Assembly: GCA_001247695.2 (NCBI GenBank)
Contig: LGRX02027230.1
Coordinates: 32,239 to 96,238 of the forward strand
Direction: 5' to 3'
DNA length: 64,000 nucleotides
Origin: Cymbomonas tetramitiformis
Lineage: Eukaryota > Chlorophyta > Pyramimonadophyceae > Pyramimonadales > Pyramimonadaceae
This document shows positions 24,401 through 33,374 of this stretch, piece by piece. How positions within the stretch are numbered: the first letter of the stretch is position 1; each line of letters begins with the position of its first letter. A program made the position numbers and the translations under genes. The notes under the pieces were generated by a model. It saw only the letters and a program-made list of their open reading frames with translations, was not told where the DNA came from and did no database searches.

Positions 24401-27132
24401 GATAAGCACGCCGCAACGCGTGGTCTGCAGCGGTTTTGCAGACGTTCTGATGCTGTAGGGAACTGGATGCCCGGTTCGCGCTCAACGCCCCGCGTAGGGT
24501 GGGCGGGAGTGTGAGAGGCAGGGGGCAGTCTCGGCTAAGTGCAGTGCTGTACACAGAGGCGTTGAGTATGGAAATTGTTTGGCTTGGTGGCGGGAGGACA
24601 TTTTGTAGCGGCCCTGCTGGATGCGATTCGGAGGGACGACGAAGTGATGCGCGGCCTCTCGCCAGGCGCGGAGAGAGGCTCTCCCAAGCATGAGTGGGTA
24701 CTGAACATGAAGGGGAGCTGTTGGGAGATGGAGGCTGCTTCTGAGGCTTCGCCGTGGAGTTGATAACGGCAAGTGAGGGAATGCCAGCTCCTGCGTGCGG
24801 GGCCTGGGCCACGATAGAGCTGTTCCTAGGGAGGTTGCTGAGCGAACAACCTGAAGGTGGTTTTGAGATGGAAGTAAGATGTTGCCACACGTGGGACCTC
24901 TTGGAGCCGCGGAGTCTCTCCCAACAACGGTGACCACTTGCAAGTGATAGTACTGCCGCAGAGGGCATTGCGCCGCGGAGGAACGCACAGGGATAAAGAG
25001 GTGCTTCGGAGGCTGGTGTGGAGAATCAGAGAACGGGGAGTGTGAATGGTGACGCGTTCAGTCACGTGTGTGGGTGCATAGTGCAGCCCAATAGGATCGT
25101 GTCAGTATGCAGGGTGCCTCAGCCCTTGGCTTTCCAGGAAAGGGACACGTGTCTTAGCACGGGTGGCTATCCAATCTGCCTTCTGCTTCCTCTCTGAGTT
25201 GTTTGAGGAAGTGTTGAGGGCATTCGGAGGAGGAAGAAGGCGGCAGTTCACATCAGAGCCATGGAAGACACTTTCAGACCTTGATATAGGTTTTGAGGCA
25301 GGGTACGGCGGGAGTCCCAGGTGCCCCTGGTGAGAGTCCCGGCTGACATTCTGGCAGCGGTTCTAGTTTAGCTCTGCAGCTCCCGGCAACCACCGGTGTG
25401 TCCATCGTGGGCCATTGATGCTAATGATGGAGCGCATGCGATTCCATCGGATTCAGAATTCAGAATCGTTGCCAGTTTGGGAAAAAAGGTGTTTGGGGCG
25501 TTTGGGGCGGAGGAGGGACAACAGACATGCTGTAAGACTCGGCTGCGTCGCATCCGGCAGTTAAAGACGTCGTCCGCGAGGAGTAACGTGTGGTCATCGG
25601 CGAGGTGGAGTCAGACTATCCAGCTCGCGGCTCGTCGGTCGCCGTGGCAGAAGACGAAGGCGAGAGGAAAGACTTTTTTCTGGCTCGTGGTGGCGGCCCA
25701 TCCGCTGCTGGCGCTGTGGTCAACGCCATTCTCTGCCCAGCTCACCCGTGCAGAGCGTATCATAATCCAGGTGTGTGCGGCCCTGGCAGCCCTTTGGACT
25801 CTTACCACCCCTGCTGCACTCTGAGCTTAGCCATGCAATTAGGATTCAACGGTTTGAACTTGCTGATCCATTGTCGCCCTCTCCTTCTTTTCCTCTCTGC
25901 AACACAAGAGCCTGCAGCTCAACCGAGAACCGATTCGCGATCAGATGGGAATGACGGCAGTGCTCTTGAACACTCTGCAGGTGAACAATTTCTTCATGAT
26001 GTTAGCAATAGTGGTGTATTTCGTGTATAGTCGTGCTATGACATGCTGCACGGCGCTGAAAGCCCATCTTGGCTGCCCGAGCGTTGGCGACCCCTTTGGG
26101 TCCTGCATCGGATTCGACACATGCGGCAGCCTTAAGGACATCGGTGTCTTTTCCGACGCGCTGCCTTTGGAGCTGCCCGTCTTTGATCCTACGGAAGATT
26201 GCAATGCCTTCCCGCAACCCACGCTGCTGGGGCGCTTATATGCGGTGATGTGCATCGTGCTCGTGTTGCTGCCGGTCAATGCGACGCTGCAGGCACTCTT
26301 TGTGATGGCCAACACAACCCCGGTGCCTTCACACTGGCAGTCCGTACCCTCCCCTCAAGGCAATGTCTACAAGAAGATGCTCGGACCTTTCGGAGCCATG
26401 GTTGTGCATTCAGTGCTCACTCTAGGATACGCGCTATTAGTAAACTTTGATTACTTCAACAAGGCCATGGCTCTCATCATTGTGGGCACCTTCAACAGCT
26501 TTGTGAACCTCAACAAGAAGGCAATTCCCTTCTTCCGCGGTATCATCACCCTTCTCAGGAAAGCAAGGACTCTGGCGCTTATCCCTCTTCTGTTTCTCAT
26601 GCCTGCCACTGGTAAGCTCGGGCGTAAATTACATCATTATCTGGAGCAGACAGAGTATATGGCTCAGCTTAATGTGATGCCCTCCATCGACGGGTTCATC
26701 GAAGTATTTGTGTACAGCTTGGTTCTTTTCTTTTGGGGTATGCTGCTCTGGATTCTCATTGCGTTTCAGGCGTTCCTACGCACGGCGCTTGGCGACTCAG
26801 CGACAGACGACATTTTACTGGAGTGGGCTATGGGTTTGGTCATGGAGCACTTTGGCCTTGCATCCCTCCGATTGATCGCCTTTAAGCTTGTGAGTATGGT
26901 TATTGGAACGAAGTTGATGCAACTGTTCCATGAGGATGCGGGCATTGAGGGCTGGTACGAAACACAAGTTTTAAGGCACTTCGCTAATCTGGAAAAGCTA
27001 GTCCAGATCAATGCCGCATCGGATGATGATGCGGAATTAGAAGAGGATGAGGAGGACGACGGTGGAGATGGCGGTGAGGACGTGGTAGAAGCTGAAATTG
27101 ATGATGGCGGTGGTGCTGACATAAATATTTGA
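8123..27132 (+). CDS. Giant FG-GAP / REJ / GPS multipass membrane protein (polycystin-1-like), gene-level entry
   Basis: The segments below form one gene, because their frames, splice phases and domain order fit. Likely exons: 8123-10453; 11157-13725; 14066-14926; 15505-16356; 16970-~17346; ~18314-18496; 18871-19773; 20004-20316; 22183-22262; 22987-23241; 24026-~24330; ~25560-25770; ~25909-27132. Junction phases agree at most introns (phase 1 at 10453/11157 and 20316/22183; phase 0 at 14926/15505, 16356/16970, 18496/18871, 19773/20004, 22262/22987, 23241/24026). The protein would exceed 3000 residues, with a large extracellular region, GPS autoproteolysis site, first TM helix, long cytoplasmic loop and C-terminal TM bundle. 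REJ plus GPS plus multipass is the polycystin-1 / sperm-receptor-for-egg-jelly plan, so a surface sensor or adhesion role is plausible but unproven. Frame breaks near 9372, in the Pro-rich run after 9480, and near 12530 all fall in repeats. The 5' end and the exon after 24330 are uncertain. Confidence 0.75.
8455..9475 (+). repeat. 150-bp tandem coding repeat with a 450-bp superperiod
   Basis: GTCATCAGCAC recurs every 150 bp (about 8450, 8600, 8750, 8900, 9050, 9200, 9350). Variable bases after the GG/AA-TGGTGC anchor show that units 2 and 5 match each other, and 3 and 6 match each other. The array therefore grew partly by duplication of a three-unit block. Confidence 0.9.
9476..10453 (+). CDS. 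Giant gene, exon 1b: Pro-rich then Thr/Pro/Ser-rich mucin-like linker
   Basis: About 9470-9720 encodes PPPPPSPPPPPS-type sequence that jumps between frames, consistent with short indels in a C-rich run. From about 9750 one frame holds a long stretch of TPTASPTTSPTT-like repeats. These are typical extended, probably O-glycosylated spacers of algal cell-surface proteins. The exon then reads VLQLGSADIVVVYFQ and ends CAA G|GTGTGC at 10453. This joins in phase to 11157 (G|GC ACA ACC, acceptor TTTCGATTCAG). The linker would hold the beta-propeller away from the membrane. Confidence 0.65.
10454..11156 (+). other. Intron 1 of the giant gene
   Basis: A 703-bp intron bounded by AAG|GTGTGC and a pyrimidine-rich acceptor ending TTCAG. 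The two flanking coding frames join in phase 1. It contains a ~54-bp minisatellite at 10760-10955. Confidence 0.65.
10760..10955 (+). repeat. ~54-bp minisatellite, about four copies
   Basis: TTGCTGTTTCGATAT recurs at a spacing of about 51-54 bp, joined by GGAGGT.ATCGGTG and GTGCCGGGGCC segments. It lies within intron 1 of the giant gene. Confidence 0.85.
11157..12680 (+). CDS. Giant gene, exon 2a: extracellular segment, second Pro-rich tract, VDG repeat
   Basis: The exon opens with a Cys-containing module (STCVSLLLEGINIST ... CSDTSCQLHLCGFSVGVYL). A second Pro-rich tract follows at about 11420-11800. Next is an N-glycosylatable region (VNITTWW, FCNDSLLYQYLV) whose alternating hydrophobic pattern recalls a SEA-like domain. 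From about 12240 a repeat of VDGTTPVVDGSSA-type units is encoded by GTGGATGGT-based DNA. Near 12525-12535 the frame changes inside the repeat: the first frame starts to read PWWMVRPRWMV while VDGSS continues in another. That is an indel in near-identical units, so it may be an assembly error. Confidence 0.6.
12681..14926 (+). CDS. Giant gene, exons 2b-3: Cys-rich motif and REJ module
   Basis: After CDSCPEGYRGQGIRCAMC (EGF/TNFR-like cysteine spacing) the sequence enters a REJ-type region. LLLDATSSYDPND followed by NFTFAWRC is the hallmark D-S-x-D-P-D ... F-x-W-x-C pattern of REJ domains. ATYRFTLHAGDAGGAGVCTVLVRVN after the intron is the matching Y-x-F-x-L ... V-x-V-x-V-N strand pair. The exon ends CTG CGT|GTCAGG at 13725 and resumes after TATGCCTCAG at 14066, both phase 0; the donor is not a strong consensus. 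Exon 3 ends CACGAG|GTACGG at 14926. REJ domains occur in polycystin-1 and in the sea-urchin sperm receptor for egg jelly, always extracellular. The poly-T at about 13800-13811 lies in the intron. Confidence 0.7.
15074..15397 (+). repeat. ~82-bp tandem repeat, four copies, in an intron
   Basis: CGTCCGAGCAAGCGTGCCGC starts at 15095, 15165, 15247 and 15329. Spacings are 82 bp except the first (70 bp, a 12-bp deletion). It lies between exons 3 and 4 of the giant gene (14927-15504). Each unit carries TTTGTTTATGCATTCGCTC. Confidence 0.9.
15505..17346 (+). CDS. Giant gene, exons 4-5: GAIN-like region, GPS motif and first TM helix
   Basis: Exon 4 (15505-16356) starts after GGGCTGGCCAG and ends ACTCAG|GTGCGG. 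It encodes a helical region (GLSNLAVVSVGTG, LLERLAGSLLQTL, AMLSLAVQVESL) like the N-terminal helices of a GAIN domain. Exon 5 starts at 16970 after CCCCGCAG. It carries the GPS motif: two Trp (CWWVW), then ECMCNHLTDF at about 17128-17159. CNHLTDF is the classic C-x-H-L-T-x-F, with autoproteolysis expected at HL|T. About 35 residues later SVLLYIVMASLMLLGAAF forms the first TM helix. The exon ends around HKC (17339-17346; the donor is ambiguous). The GPS in the last strand before a TM helix is as in polycystin-1 and adhesion GPCRs. Confidence 0.82.
18314..20316 (+). CDS. Giant gene, exons 6-8: basic cytoplasmic loop
   Basis: Exon 6 (about 18314 or 18332 to 18496, CAG|GTGAGG) encodes SLFTWTIANGGVYIARSMP. 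Exon 7 (18871-19773) begins after TTACATGCAG and ends CCG|GTGAGT; its 301 residues are Arg/Ser/Pro-rich, largely disordered and basic. Exon 8 (20004-20316, A|GTAGGT) encodes a strongly basic helix (EKKRRRKMKWPKWARSA) and then GIDILQLQLCVPYQTLAE. Position after the first TM helix and high positive charge indicate a cytoplasmic loop. Exon 7 to 8 joins in phase 0 across a 230-bp intron. The region corresponds in position to the loop between TM1 and the second TM bundle of polycystin-1, but I see no PLAT domain. Confidence 0.55.
20317..22182 (+). other. Large intron of the giant gene (between exons 8 and 9)
   Basis: The bounding donor A|GTAGGT and acceptor CACTCACAAG join in phase 1, forming an AAC codon before ATGGAGCTGG. 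The intron holds the dispersed repeat at 21270-21525. I recognise no exon inside it; the short open frame at 20889-21185 has no family features. Confidence 0.5.
21270..21525 (+). repeat. Dispersed repeat, copy 2 (intronic)
   Basis: Same-orientation relative of 1436-1689. The copies share blocks such as GTTGGGCGATGATCGGTCAC and CACGGCCCCGCCCTGCTCCT. No target duplication is evident. Confidence 0.85.
22183..24330 (+). CDS. Giant gene, exons 9-11: conserved cytoplasmic segments
   Basis: Exon 9 (22183-22262) encodes MELDRMLGTALIHAYLSNTS and ends AAG|GTGCCC. Exon 10 (22987-23241) starts after GCGGCACCAG with VLMSQEQPWQMPLGRNSNWF. It continues through a Trp-rich helix to VILQKMDGSFEMTQDLANLL and ends TTACAG|GTGCCC. 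Exon 11 starts at 24026 after GACGCAG with ELIATVPEGLRASL and includes VWATMCTVELYD. All three joins are phase-consistent. I judge these as three consecutive conserved blocks of one folded domain because each carries amphipathic helices and aromatic anchors, unlike the disordered loop upstream. The 3' end of exon 11 is not resolved; reading runs into a Pro-rich stretch near 24320 and stops at 24512. A further exon may lie near 24575-24760. Confidence 0.5.
23384..23730 (+). repeat. 10-bp tandem repeat TGGGCTGACG/TGGGCTGATG
   Basis: About 30 imperfect 10-bp units, interrupted by a few irregular units, lie in the intron between exons 10 and 11 of the giant gene. The minus-strand reading HQPTSAHVSP is only the translation of this repeat. 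Confidence 0.95.
24331..25559 (+). other. Probable intron(s) of the giant gene
   Basis: No exon can be fixed. A short open stretch near 24575-24760 (FVAALLDAIRRDDEVMRGL) looks mildly coding and could be an exon, but no confident splice pair brackets it. From 24760 to 25550 I see nothing recognisable. Confidence 0.35.
25560..27132 (+). CDS. Giant gene, last exons: C-terminal TM bundle and acidic tail
   Basis: The penultimate segment (about 25560-25770) reads FFWLVVAAHPLLALWSTPF then LTRAERIII, a TM helix followed by a Thr-Arg-Ala-Glu-Arg turn, and may be spliced at ATCCAG|GTGTGT. A strong pyrimidine tract ending CAACACAAG precedes 25909, where the last exon probably starts. That exon is open to TGA 27130-27132. 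It encodes about five TM segments (VNNFFMMLAIVVYFVY; YAVMCIVLVLLPVNATL; FGAMVVHSVLTLGYALLV; FLMPATG region; FVYSLVLFFWGMLLWILI). A Cys-containing loop (CCTALKAHLGC ... CIGFDTC) and an acidic, probably cytosolic tail (DDDAELEEDEEDD) complete it. The arrangement suits the C-terminal membrane half of a polycystin-like protein. I see no clear ion-selectivity signature. Confidence 0.7.
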
Positions 27133-29789
27133 TTTCATGGGGGCACAGGGCACGCTGAGCCACCACGCGCAATATTTGGATTGAAGCATGTGGCTTTTTC
27201 GTATACTACAAAAACTCGCAATGCCATGTAAGTGTTGCCTCGTGGTAGTACACTGCTTGTCCGAGGGAGGGGGGGAGGGTTTAGTTTTAAATGGTCATCT
27301 TGCTGAACAAGCGAAAACTTTGGGGAGAGTTTAGTTTTATATGGTCACCTTGCTGAACAAGCAAAAACTTTGTCAACCACTGTTGAGGTGCTAATAGCAA
27401 GTCATTGTAAACCCCTTGAAATGTTATCAAGTTATTAAGGTATCTAGCTGAATTGAAAAATTCGCCATGATAGGTTCACATTCTGCTCTAAATTGCTTAT
27501 TTGTATTCGCATATTTCACAAAGTTCGAGCACTCAACAATCATATATGCAGCACGGCAAAGGATGTTGCAGCGAATGATTTTCAAACTATTACTGCTGCG
27601 TGCTTTACCAAGTTTAAAAAAAGGCAAAAATGCAGTAACAGGAGTAAGAGAATTCTATGTGATAGCAAATTAAATATTGTTAACAAATTATGAACCTATC
27701 TAGTTATTCGCTGAAACTATCGGCAACCCAGACAACAAAATTATGTTAACATGCTTAACTAAAGAAAAAGGCGCAGTGCAGGAATGCACGCTATACACCA
27801 AAATCGAGAAATTGCACTAAGGCCGGTTCGCGCCAAGATCCTGCAACGTTGGCGCATTTTTCTCCCCGCCAACATCTCAAAACGCTTTGCGGCGCATCCT
27901 CCCTTCGCTCCCTTCGCTCCTGCAGGATGAGCAATATGTATTGTCAGTCGGTGAAAGAAAGATACGCAGCGCAAAAAATGTCATTTATTTCAGCCAGGGA
28001 AAGTAAAGCAATCCTAAACATCAGTACCGTATTATGGCTAACCAAGACCGGGGTTAATCCCACAAGGGTAGATCCTAAGACGTGCTGCTACCTCTTTGAA
28101 TACGAACACGTGGCGCAACAGTTCCTGCACAATCCTAAAAACAATATCGTGTTTCTAAAACACAAGATCGCAAAAAGTGCAGACAAGGCATGCGCACAAA
28201 TTTGTCAAACAATAAACACAAGGAGAGGTGGACATGTGGAGCAGTTGTGGTTGCGAAGTAGCAAAAGAGGAATGTCTTCAAAATCACGCAGAAAAGCCAA
28301 GCACAAACTTGGCAACAAACAACAGATCCTGAGCGAGCGGCGCAGAGAAACATGGAGCCTGATGAAAATATGAGGTCGTCCGTCGTCGTGACAAAGGACA
28401 ACCATATTAAACAAAACACTACCCACATCCGCGTGTAAAATTCCCGCACAAAATCTTCTAGCCGCACGTCAGAGAGCGGTCTGGCCGCCAGCAGGTTCGG
28501 ACTCGAAAGTATTTCTCCAACTCGCGTGGGATCTCGACTACGTAAAAAGTGTTTGAACCTTGCGGGAACGACGACCCCTTTCAACCAATTGAATTTGAGA
28601 ACGAAAATCCTCGCATCGATGATCGATCGACTGCGGTTCCCATTCGCTAACCCAGAAAAGAAAAGGAAATGTCTCACCTATTGCACTGTTTATCGGACAA
28701 CAACTGTGATACGCGATGGCAAACGTAGCCGCAAGATACGAACGCTATGAACATACATAAATACATCTAGAGCCCTACTTTTTGAATCTAACGACACAAA
28801 GTGTCCGACTGATTTTTGCAGCGTTCTCGTCTCTTGGTACCCAGGATGGCATGCTACGCCATACTGACACACGCTAAAGTCAAAGGGCATACTCACAGTC
28901 ATACTCACAGACTGAGATGAGACTCGCATTTCAATCCTCAATCATACTTGGATGGCGCCATCTTGTGACTCTCTTTATTTCCCCCTGTATTTCCTCCCTG
29001 AAAAAATATCAGTTATCAACTTTGAAACCGAAAACAGCCATAATTTTAATAAAAACCATTTTCTTTTTACCCGCCGTTTGGCCATGCAGCGTGTTCTATG
29101 TAAGCCCCCACTATAACATGCGCCCTCGTAAAAAACAGCAACACAAAATTCCGTCCCGACTGGTGAGGTACAAATGGTCACCCTGCTGATATGTGCACGC
29201 GGTCCAGAAAATGTACACGATCACATCGGCTTGCACATGCTCTTCGAAATGTTACCGCATCTTCATAATGGCATGTAACAATGTTCATTTCAAATAAAAC
29301 TCCATATGAAGACGCATTGCGCGCTCCAGTGGTACCCGCCAATGATGGCATACCAGGACCCAATATCGAAGAGATGCACATGATAAGGTCGTCATCAGGT
29401 CGCATCGCCCATGCCTTATCGGAAATGCATGTCTTAAACGGCTTGACCTTCCCTAGCAATGTGAGAAGATTTACTATCACGCAGATGTGGGTAGGATCGG
29501 TTGTACAAGACGAGTAGTTACTCACAAGCATCGGCGGAGCTAAATGGATAACCAATTTTGGGGGATTTTTTAAATCAACGTGTTGGGAATTTGAATATTT
29601 TGTTAGTCTATGGATGCATTGAGGTTCATGTAACTTAAATGTGTGCGGCAACGAAAAATTCCATCCAAAAAATATTTTGAATCTGCGTAATCCGCATTTT
29701 TCAAATCCGCATTTCATAACATATATTATTTTCGTACTCGTAATTTTTGTATTACGACTAGTGAATCGTGTGTGATGTATACATACATA
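27133..29789. other. AT-rich intergenic region
   Basis: Base composition drops sharply in GC after the giant gene. The longest open frames (27849-28373 plus, 174 codons; 28135-28677 minus, 180 codons; 29178-29792 minus, 204 codons) lie on both strands. They have no recognisable domain and are not convincing as genes. The giant gene's 3' UTR and polyadenylation site should lie at the left edge. Confidence 0.45.
27273..27371 (+). repeat. 50-bp tandem duplication
   Basis: GGGAGGGTTTAGTTTTA...GCTGAACAAGCGAAAACTTTG is followed immediately by a near-identical second copy with a few substitutions. Confidence 0.9.
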
Positions 29790-30073
29790 CATCCAAAGCT
29801 CAGCTCAGGACAGCACGGATACAATACACCTATCGTACTCAAAGTCACGACTTGTTTGTAAGAATAGTGGTCAGTGCGACTATTGCTAGAATAATGCAAA
29901 TAGTGCATATACGCACGCGCAGTGAACGGTCCGTTCCTGACAACCACGCACAAGTTCGGCTTTGAGACGTTTATATTTTCCAAGGGTACGCGTTATCGAG
30001 CCGGCTGCCTACATGCATGTGTTCGTAACGCAGCATGCATTACTATACGTGTAGAGATAATCACGTGGTGCAT
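29790..30073 (+). repeat. 284-bp direct terminal repeat, left copy
   Basis: Starts CATCCAAAGCTCAGCTCAGG and ends TCACGTGGTGCAT. It matches 32490-32773 exactly 2700 bp downstream, with only two substitutions seen by eye. The flanks differ on both sides of each copy, so the ends are sharp. It does not have the TG..CA ends of an LTR. Confidence 0.95.
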
Positions 30074-30133
30074 ACAAAAGGTTGTAAGGGTTTGGCGGGT
30101 GAGGAACGCGCTCACGAGATACACGCATCAGAG

Positions 30134-32082
30134 ATGCCTATGTGCACATTCAAACCATCAAACGGTGGGAAGTGCACCTCTGTGTGGTGCGTATATAAAC
30201 ACACACCTGATGCGCTACCAAATGGTGCGACATCATCACACGCTACTGGCTGTGATAACATCCATGCCCATGCCGAGGCTGCGCAGCAAATTGCTGATTT
30301 GCAACGGCGCCTGGATGTGGCTAATTCTGAAATTGCGGCGGTGCGGCATAAACTGGCTGCGGCTGAGAAATCAGACATCACGAGCAAAACACGAGCGGAG
30401 GTGATTGCGGCGGAGCATGATGCTTACGTCAAAGTTACCAAAGCAGAGTGTTCTAACTTGTATCAGTCCATATTTGGACCGTGTGGTATGTGCTTTTATT
30501 TACCTGCACCAACACGAAACGCTGCAGGGGACTTAGAAGTCCCGAGTAATGTTGAACGTTTCATTATGACGTGTGTTGCATATTCCAAATCAGCAGCACC
30601 TGCAGATTGGTACATCATCCAACATGGTCTCGATCTTAATTATTTTAAGGAGAGCGCTGATGCGTATGGTGCATACTATCCAGCACAAGTGGATGACATC
30701 ATTCAAGATACAATACACGGCGGTGTTTCGTTGGTGGACACACCTTCAGAGGTTGAGGAGATGGAGGTGACCGCTCAGGAGCCACACGATGATGGATTGG
30801 CATATGCATCACAATCAGGTGCCGTTGCCATACACCAACCGGCATTAGTCCCGGTGTCATCGAGTGACAATACTGATGATATGATACTTGCATTATATAC
30901 CGATGTTACACTTCCATATAATGTGGTCTGTTTTTCAAAAACAAAAGCATTGGAACAGTGCAATCGATTACGTGTGGGTCAACTTGATGATGTCTCTCTT
31001 CCATATGCACTTCTACATGTATTTGCGCCACCGCATGAGTTGCAACACGCAACCGTATTGAACATATTTTCTGCTGAATTCCGAAGTATACCTGGACAAG
31101 AAATAATTCCGACCATGTGTGACTGGGTTTTAATCCAACGGAGCATTTCACACATAAGTTCATTCTGGAATTCTACTGCAATATACGAGTGAGTACCACT
31201 TGGTTGCGTGATGTGATGAATGATGATTGTCGTTCGATTGCACATACGCGAATGCAGGCCATGGGTGACGCGGCGCTTGGGCATTCAAGCGTCTTATCGG
31301 AATATGTGGGAGAAATGTTGCTGCGACAGTCGAGCTTCACATATAATGGCAAAGGAGCCGATGTGTCGACTAGTGGGGCGCAGAAATGCTATTGTGAAAG
31401 TGCTCACTAGGCGTGGAGTATCGCCAATGAATGCAGAATAGATGCATGTTTTTACTTCGTTAGCAAAATGCTAGAATGTGAACAGTTCAACATCGGCAAT
31501 TGTTGTAATATTATAGAACAAGTGTACACATTCATCAGGACACGCCCTGAGGTCATAAATGCTTTTGATAAATACATGTCACCAAAGACACACATTAAAC
31601 CTACTCGCATTCTGAGATACACGCATGCCGGTGATCGGATGAGCTTCAATGCTCTCCATCCGAATTGGAATCACTTTGCGGGCATGTGTGCCCGTGCGGA
31701 AACATCCGACAAGTATTCATGGGATGTCGTTGGCGACAGGGCATTCGGGGGGTTGTATTGCCCATCACTATATGCTCACCATGGCAGGGATGCTATTGGT
31801 TTCACTATTTTTGACATGGCAGTGCATAAGATTTTGGGTCCGAAGCCTGGTTCACCAGATTCTGCCATGAGTAGTGTATGGGTGCTCGATAGAACGAATA
31901 CATTCCTGCACTACACGTTATGCAATATGTCTTGGAAGACCCCTGCAAATAATGCGGCCAATAAGAAAAATATGAAAAGAGAGAGTCAACACCTTCGGCT
32001 ATTGCGCCTTAGGCGGTGGAAGCGTAATAAACGTTTTCAGAGATTTAGGAAGAGACTGAATACTTCCAGTACGATTACCTAA
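30134..32082 (+). pseudogene. Unknown AT-rich gene (~650 codons) between 284-bp direct repeats, with two lesions
   Basis: I do not recognise the family. Coding-looking sequence runs in one frame from MPMCTF (30134) to TGA 31190-31192. It continues without a gap in the next frame (TTWLRDVMNDDCRSIAHTRM) to TAG 31408-31410, and in that same frame through IANECRIDACFYF to TAA 32080-32082. So one frameshift near 31187 and one nonsense codon separate an otherwise continuous ~650-codon frame. A phase-consistent intron 31189-31463 (GTGAGT..TTTTTACTTCGTTAG) is an alternative that removes both lesions. The N-terminus has C-x9-C-x4-C-x3-H (CTFKPSNGGKCTSVWCVYKH), like a CCCH finger, then a coiled coil (about 30270-30420). 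The C-terminus is very basic (LRLLRLRRWKRNKR). No RT, integrase, transposase or capsid signature is visible. Confidence 0.55.
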
Positions 32083-32489
32083 TAAAGTAGTTCCATCAAT
32101 AACGAATGGTGTCACTGTAGCATACGGTGGCAGTCCTGATACGTGATGGCACACGACGGTTGAGATGATACATGCATGATATGATTGTAACCCTTGGTCA
32201 TGAACTGTATGACACGCTACTCTAGGATGAGTACGTGATGGTGTATTGCAACAACGTGTTGCGAAGATACCGGGTTGATTATCTACATGCATTGCATCCG
32301 GAAGATCCGAAATCCTGTAACGAAGTCGGTAATTATATATAAGACAAGACAGGAGGCTTAACAACGGCACGTCGTACGAAACGTTTGCAATATTCGATAC
32401 GACGTGTACAAGCCATGGCGTATGAGCTATATATTCTTCCATCAATGCATACAACCCAGTATCATCCGCGTGTGTAAACGAGCCAGCTG

Positions 32490-32773
32490 CATCCAAAGCT
32501 CAGCTCAGGACAGCACGGATACAATACACCTATCGTACACAAAGTCACGACTTGTTTGTAAGAATAGTGGTCAGTGCGACTATTGCTAGAATATTGCAAA
32601 TAGTGCATATACGCACGCGCAGTGAACGGTCCGTTCCTGACAACCACGCACAAGTTCGGCTTTGAGACGTTTATATTTTCCAAGGGTACGCGTTATCGAG
32701 CCGGCTGCCTACATGCATGTGTTCGTAACGCAGCATGCATTACTATACGTGTAGAGATAATCACGTGGTGCAT
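32490..32773 (+). repeat. 284-bp direct terminal repeat, right copy
   Basis: Right partner of 29790-30073 (differences near C[T/A]CAAAGTC and AGAAT[A/T]). Its last bases, ATCACGTGGTGCAT, are also the start of the tandem repeat that follows. Confidence 0.95.
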
Positions 32774-33280
32774 CCTAATATGGTCTGTATATGCAGCGAC
32801 CTTCGCTCATACCTGCAGTATGTGTGTTTCACGCTGTGAATCGCTTCGTGTGTAGCCTTGTTTGCCCCGTCGCGCCGGGACACGCGTCGTGATTATCACG
32901 GTCTGATTTGACAATCGGATGCCTCTGTTGCTTGGCACATATCGCACAATGCGTGGTGGTAAGCCAGAGTGAATACTATATATATAATCACGTGGTGCAT
33001 GCTAATATGGTCTGTGTATGCAGCGACCTTCGCTCATACCTGCAGTATGTGTGTTTCACGTGGTGCATGCTAATATGGTCTGTGTATGCAGCGACCTTCG
33101 CTCATACCTGCAGTATGTGTGTTTCACGCTGTGAATCGCTTCGTGTGTAGCCTTGTTTGCCCCGTCACGCCGGGACACGCGTCGTGATTATCACGGTCTG
33201 ATTTGACAATCGGATGCCTCTGTTGCTTGGCACATATCGCACAATGCGTGGTGGTAAGCCAGAGTGAATACTATATATAC
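32755..33280 (+). repeat. Tandem repeat: one full, one truncated and one full ~225-bp unit
   Basis: ATCACGTGGTGCAT.CTAATATGG begins units at about 32760, 32987 and (as TTCACGTGG) 33055. The full unit runs through CTGTGAATCGCTTCGTGTGT, CGGGACACGCGTCGTGATTA and CAGAGTGAATACTATATATA. The middle unit stops after the first ~68 bp. Confidence 0.9.
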
Positions 33281-33374
33281 ATACATCACATGCATATCCG
33301 TGTCACAGTCATGTGTTGTATCATGTAATGGTTGCATCCGTATAACATGCCAATAACGGCATGTCATGCTGCAG

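Noticed and set aside
29790..32773. LTR retrotransposon
   Set aside because: Repeats lack TG..CA ends, no primer-binding site or polypurine tract is visible, and no gag/pol motif lies between them.
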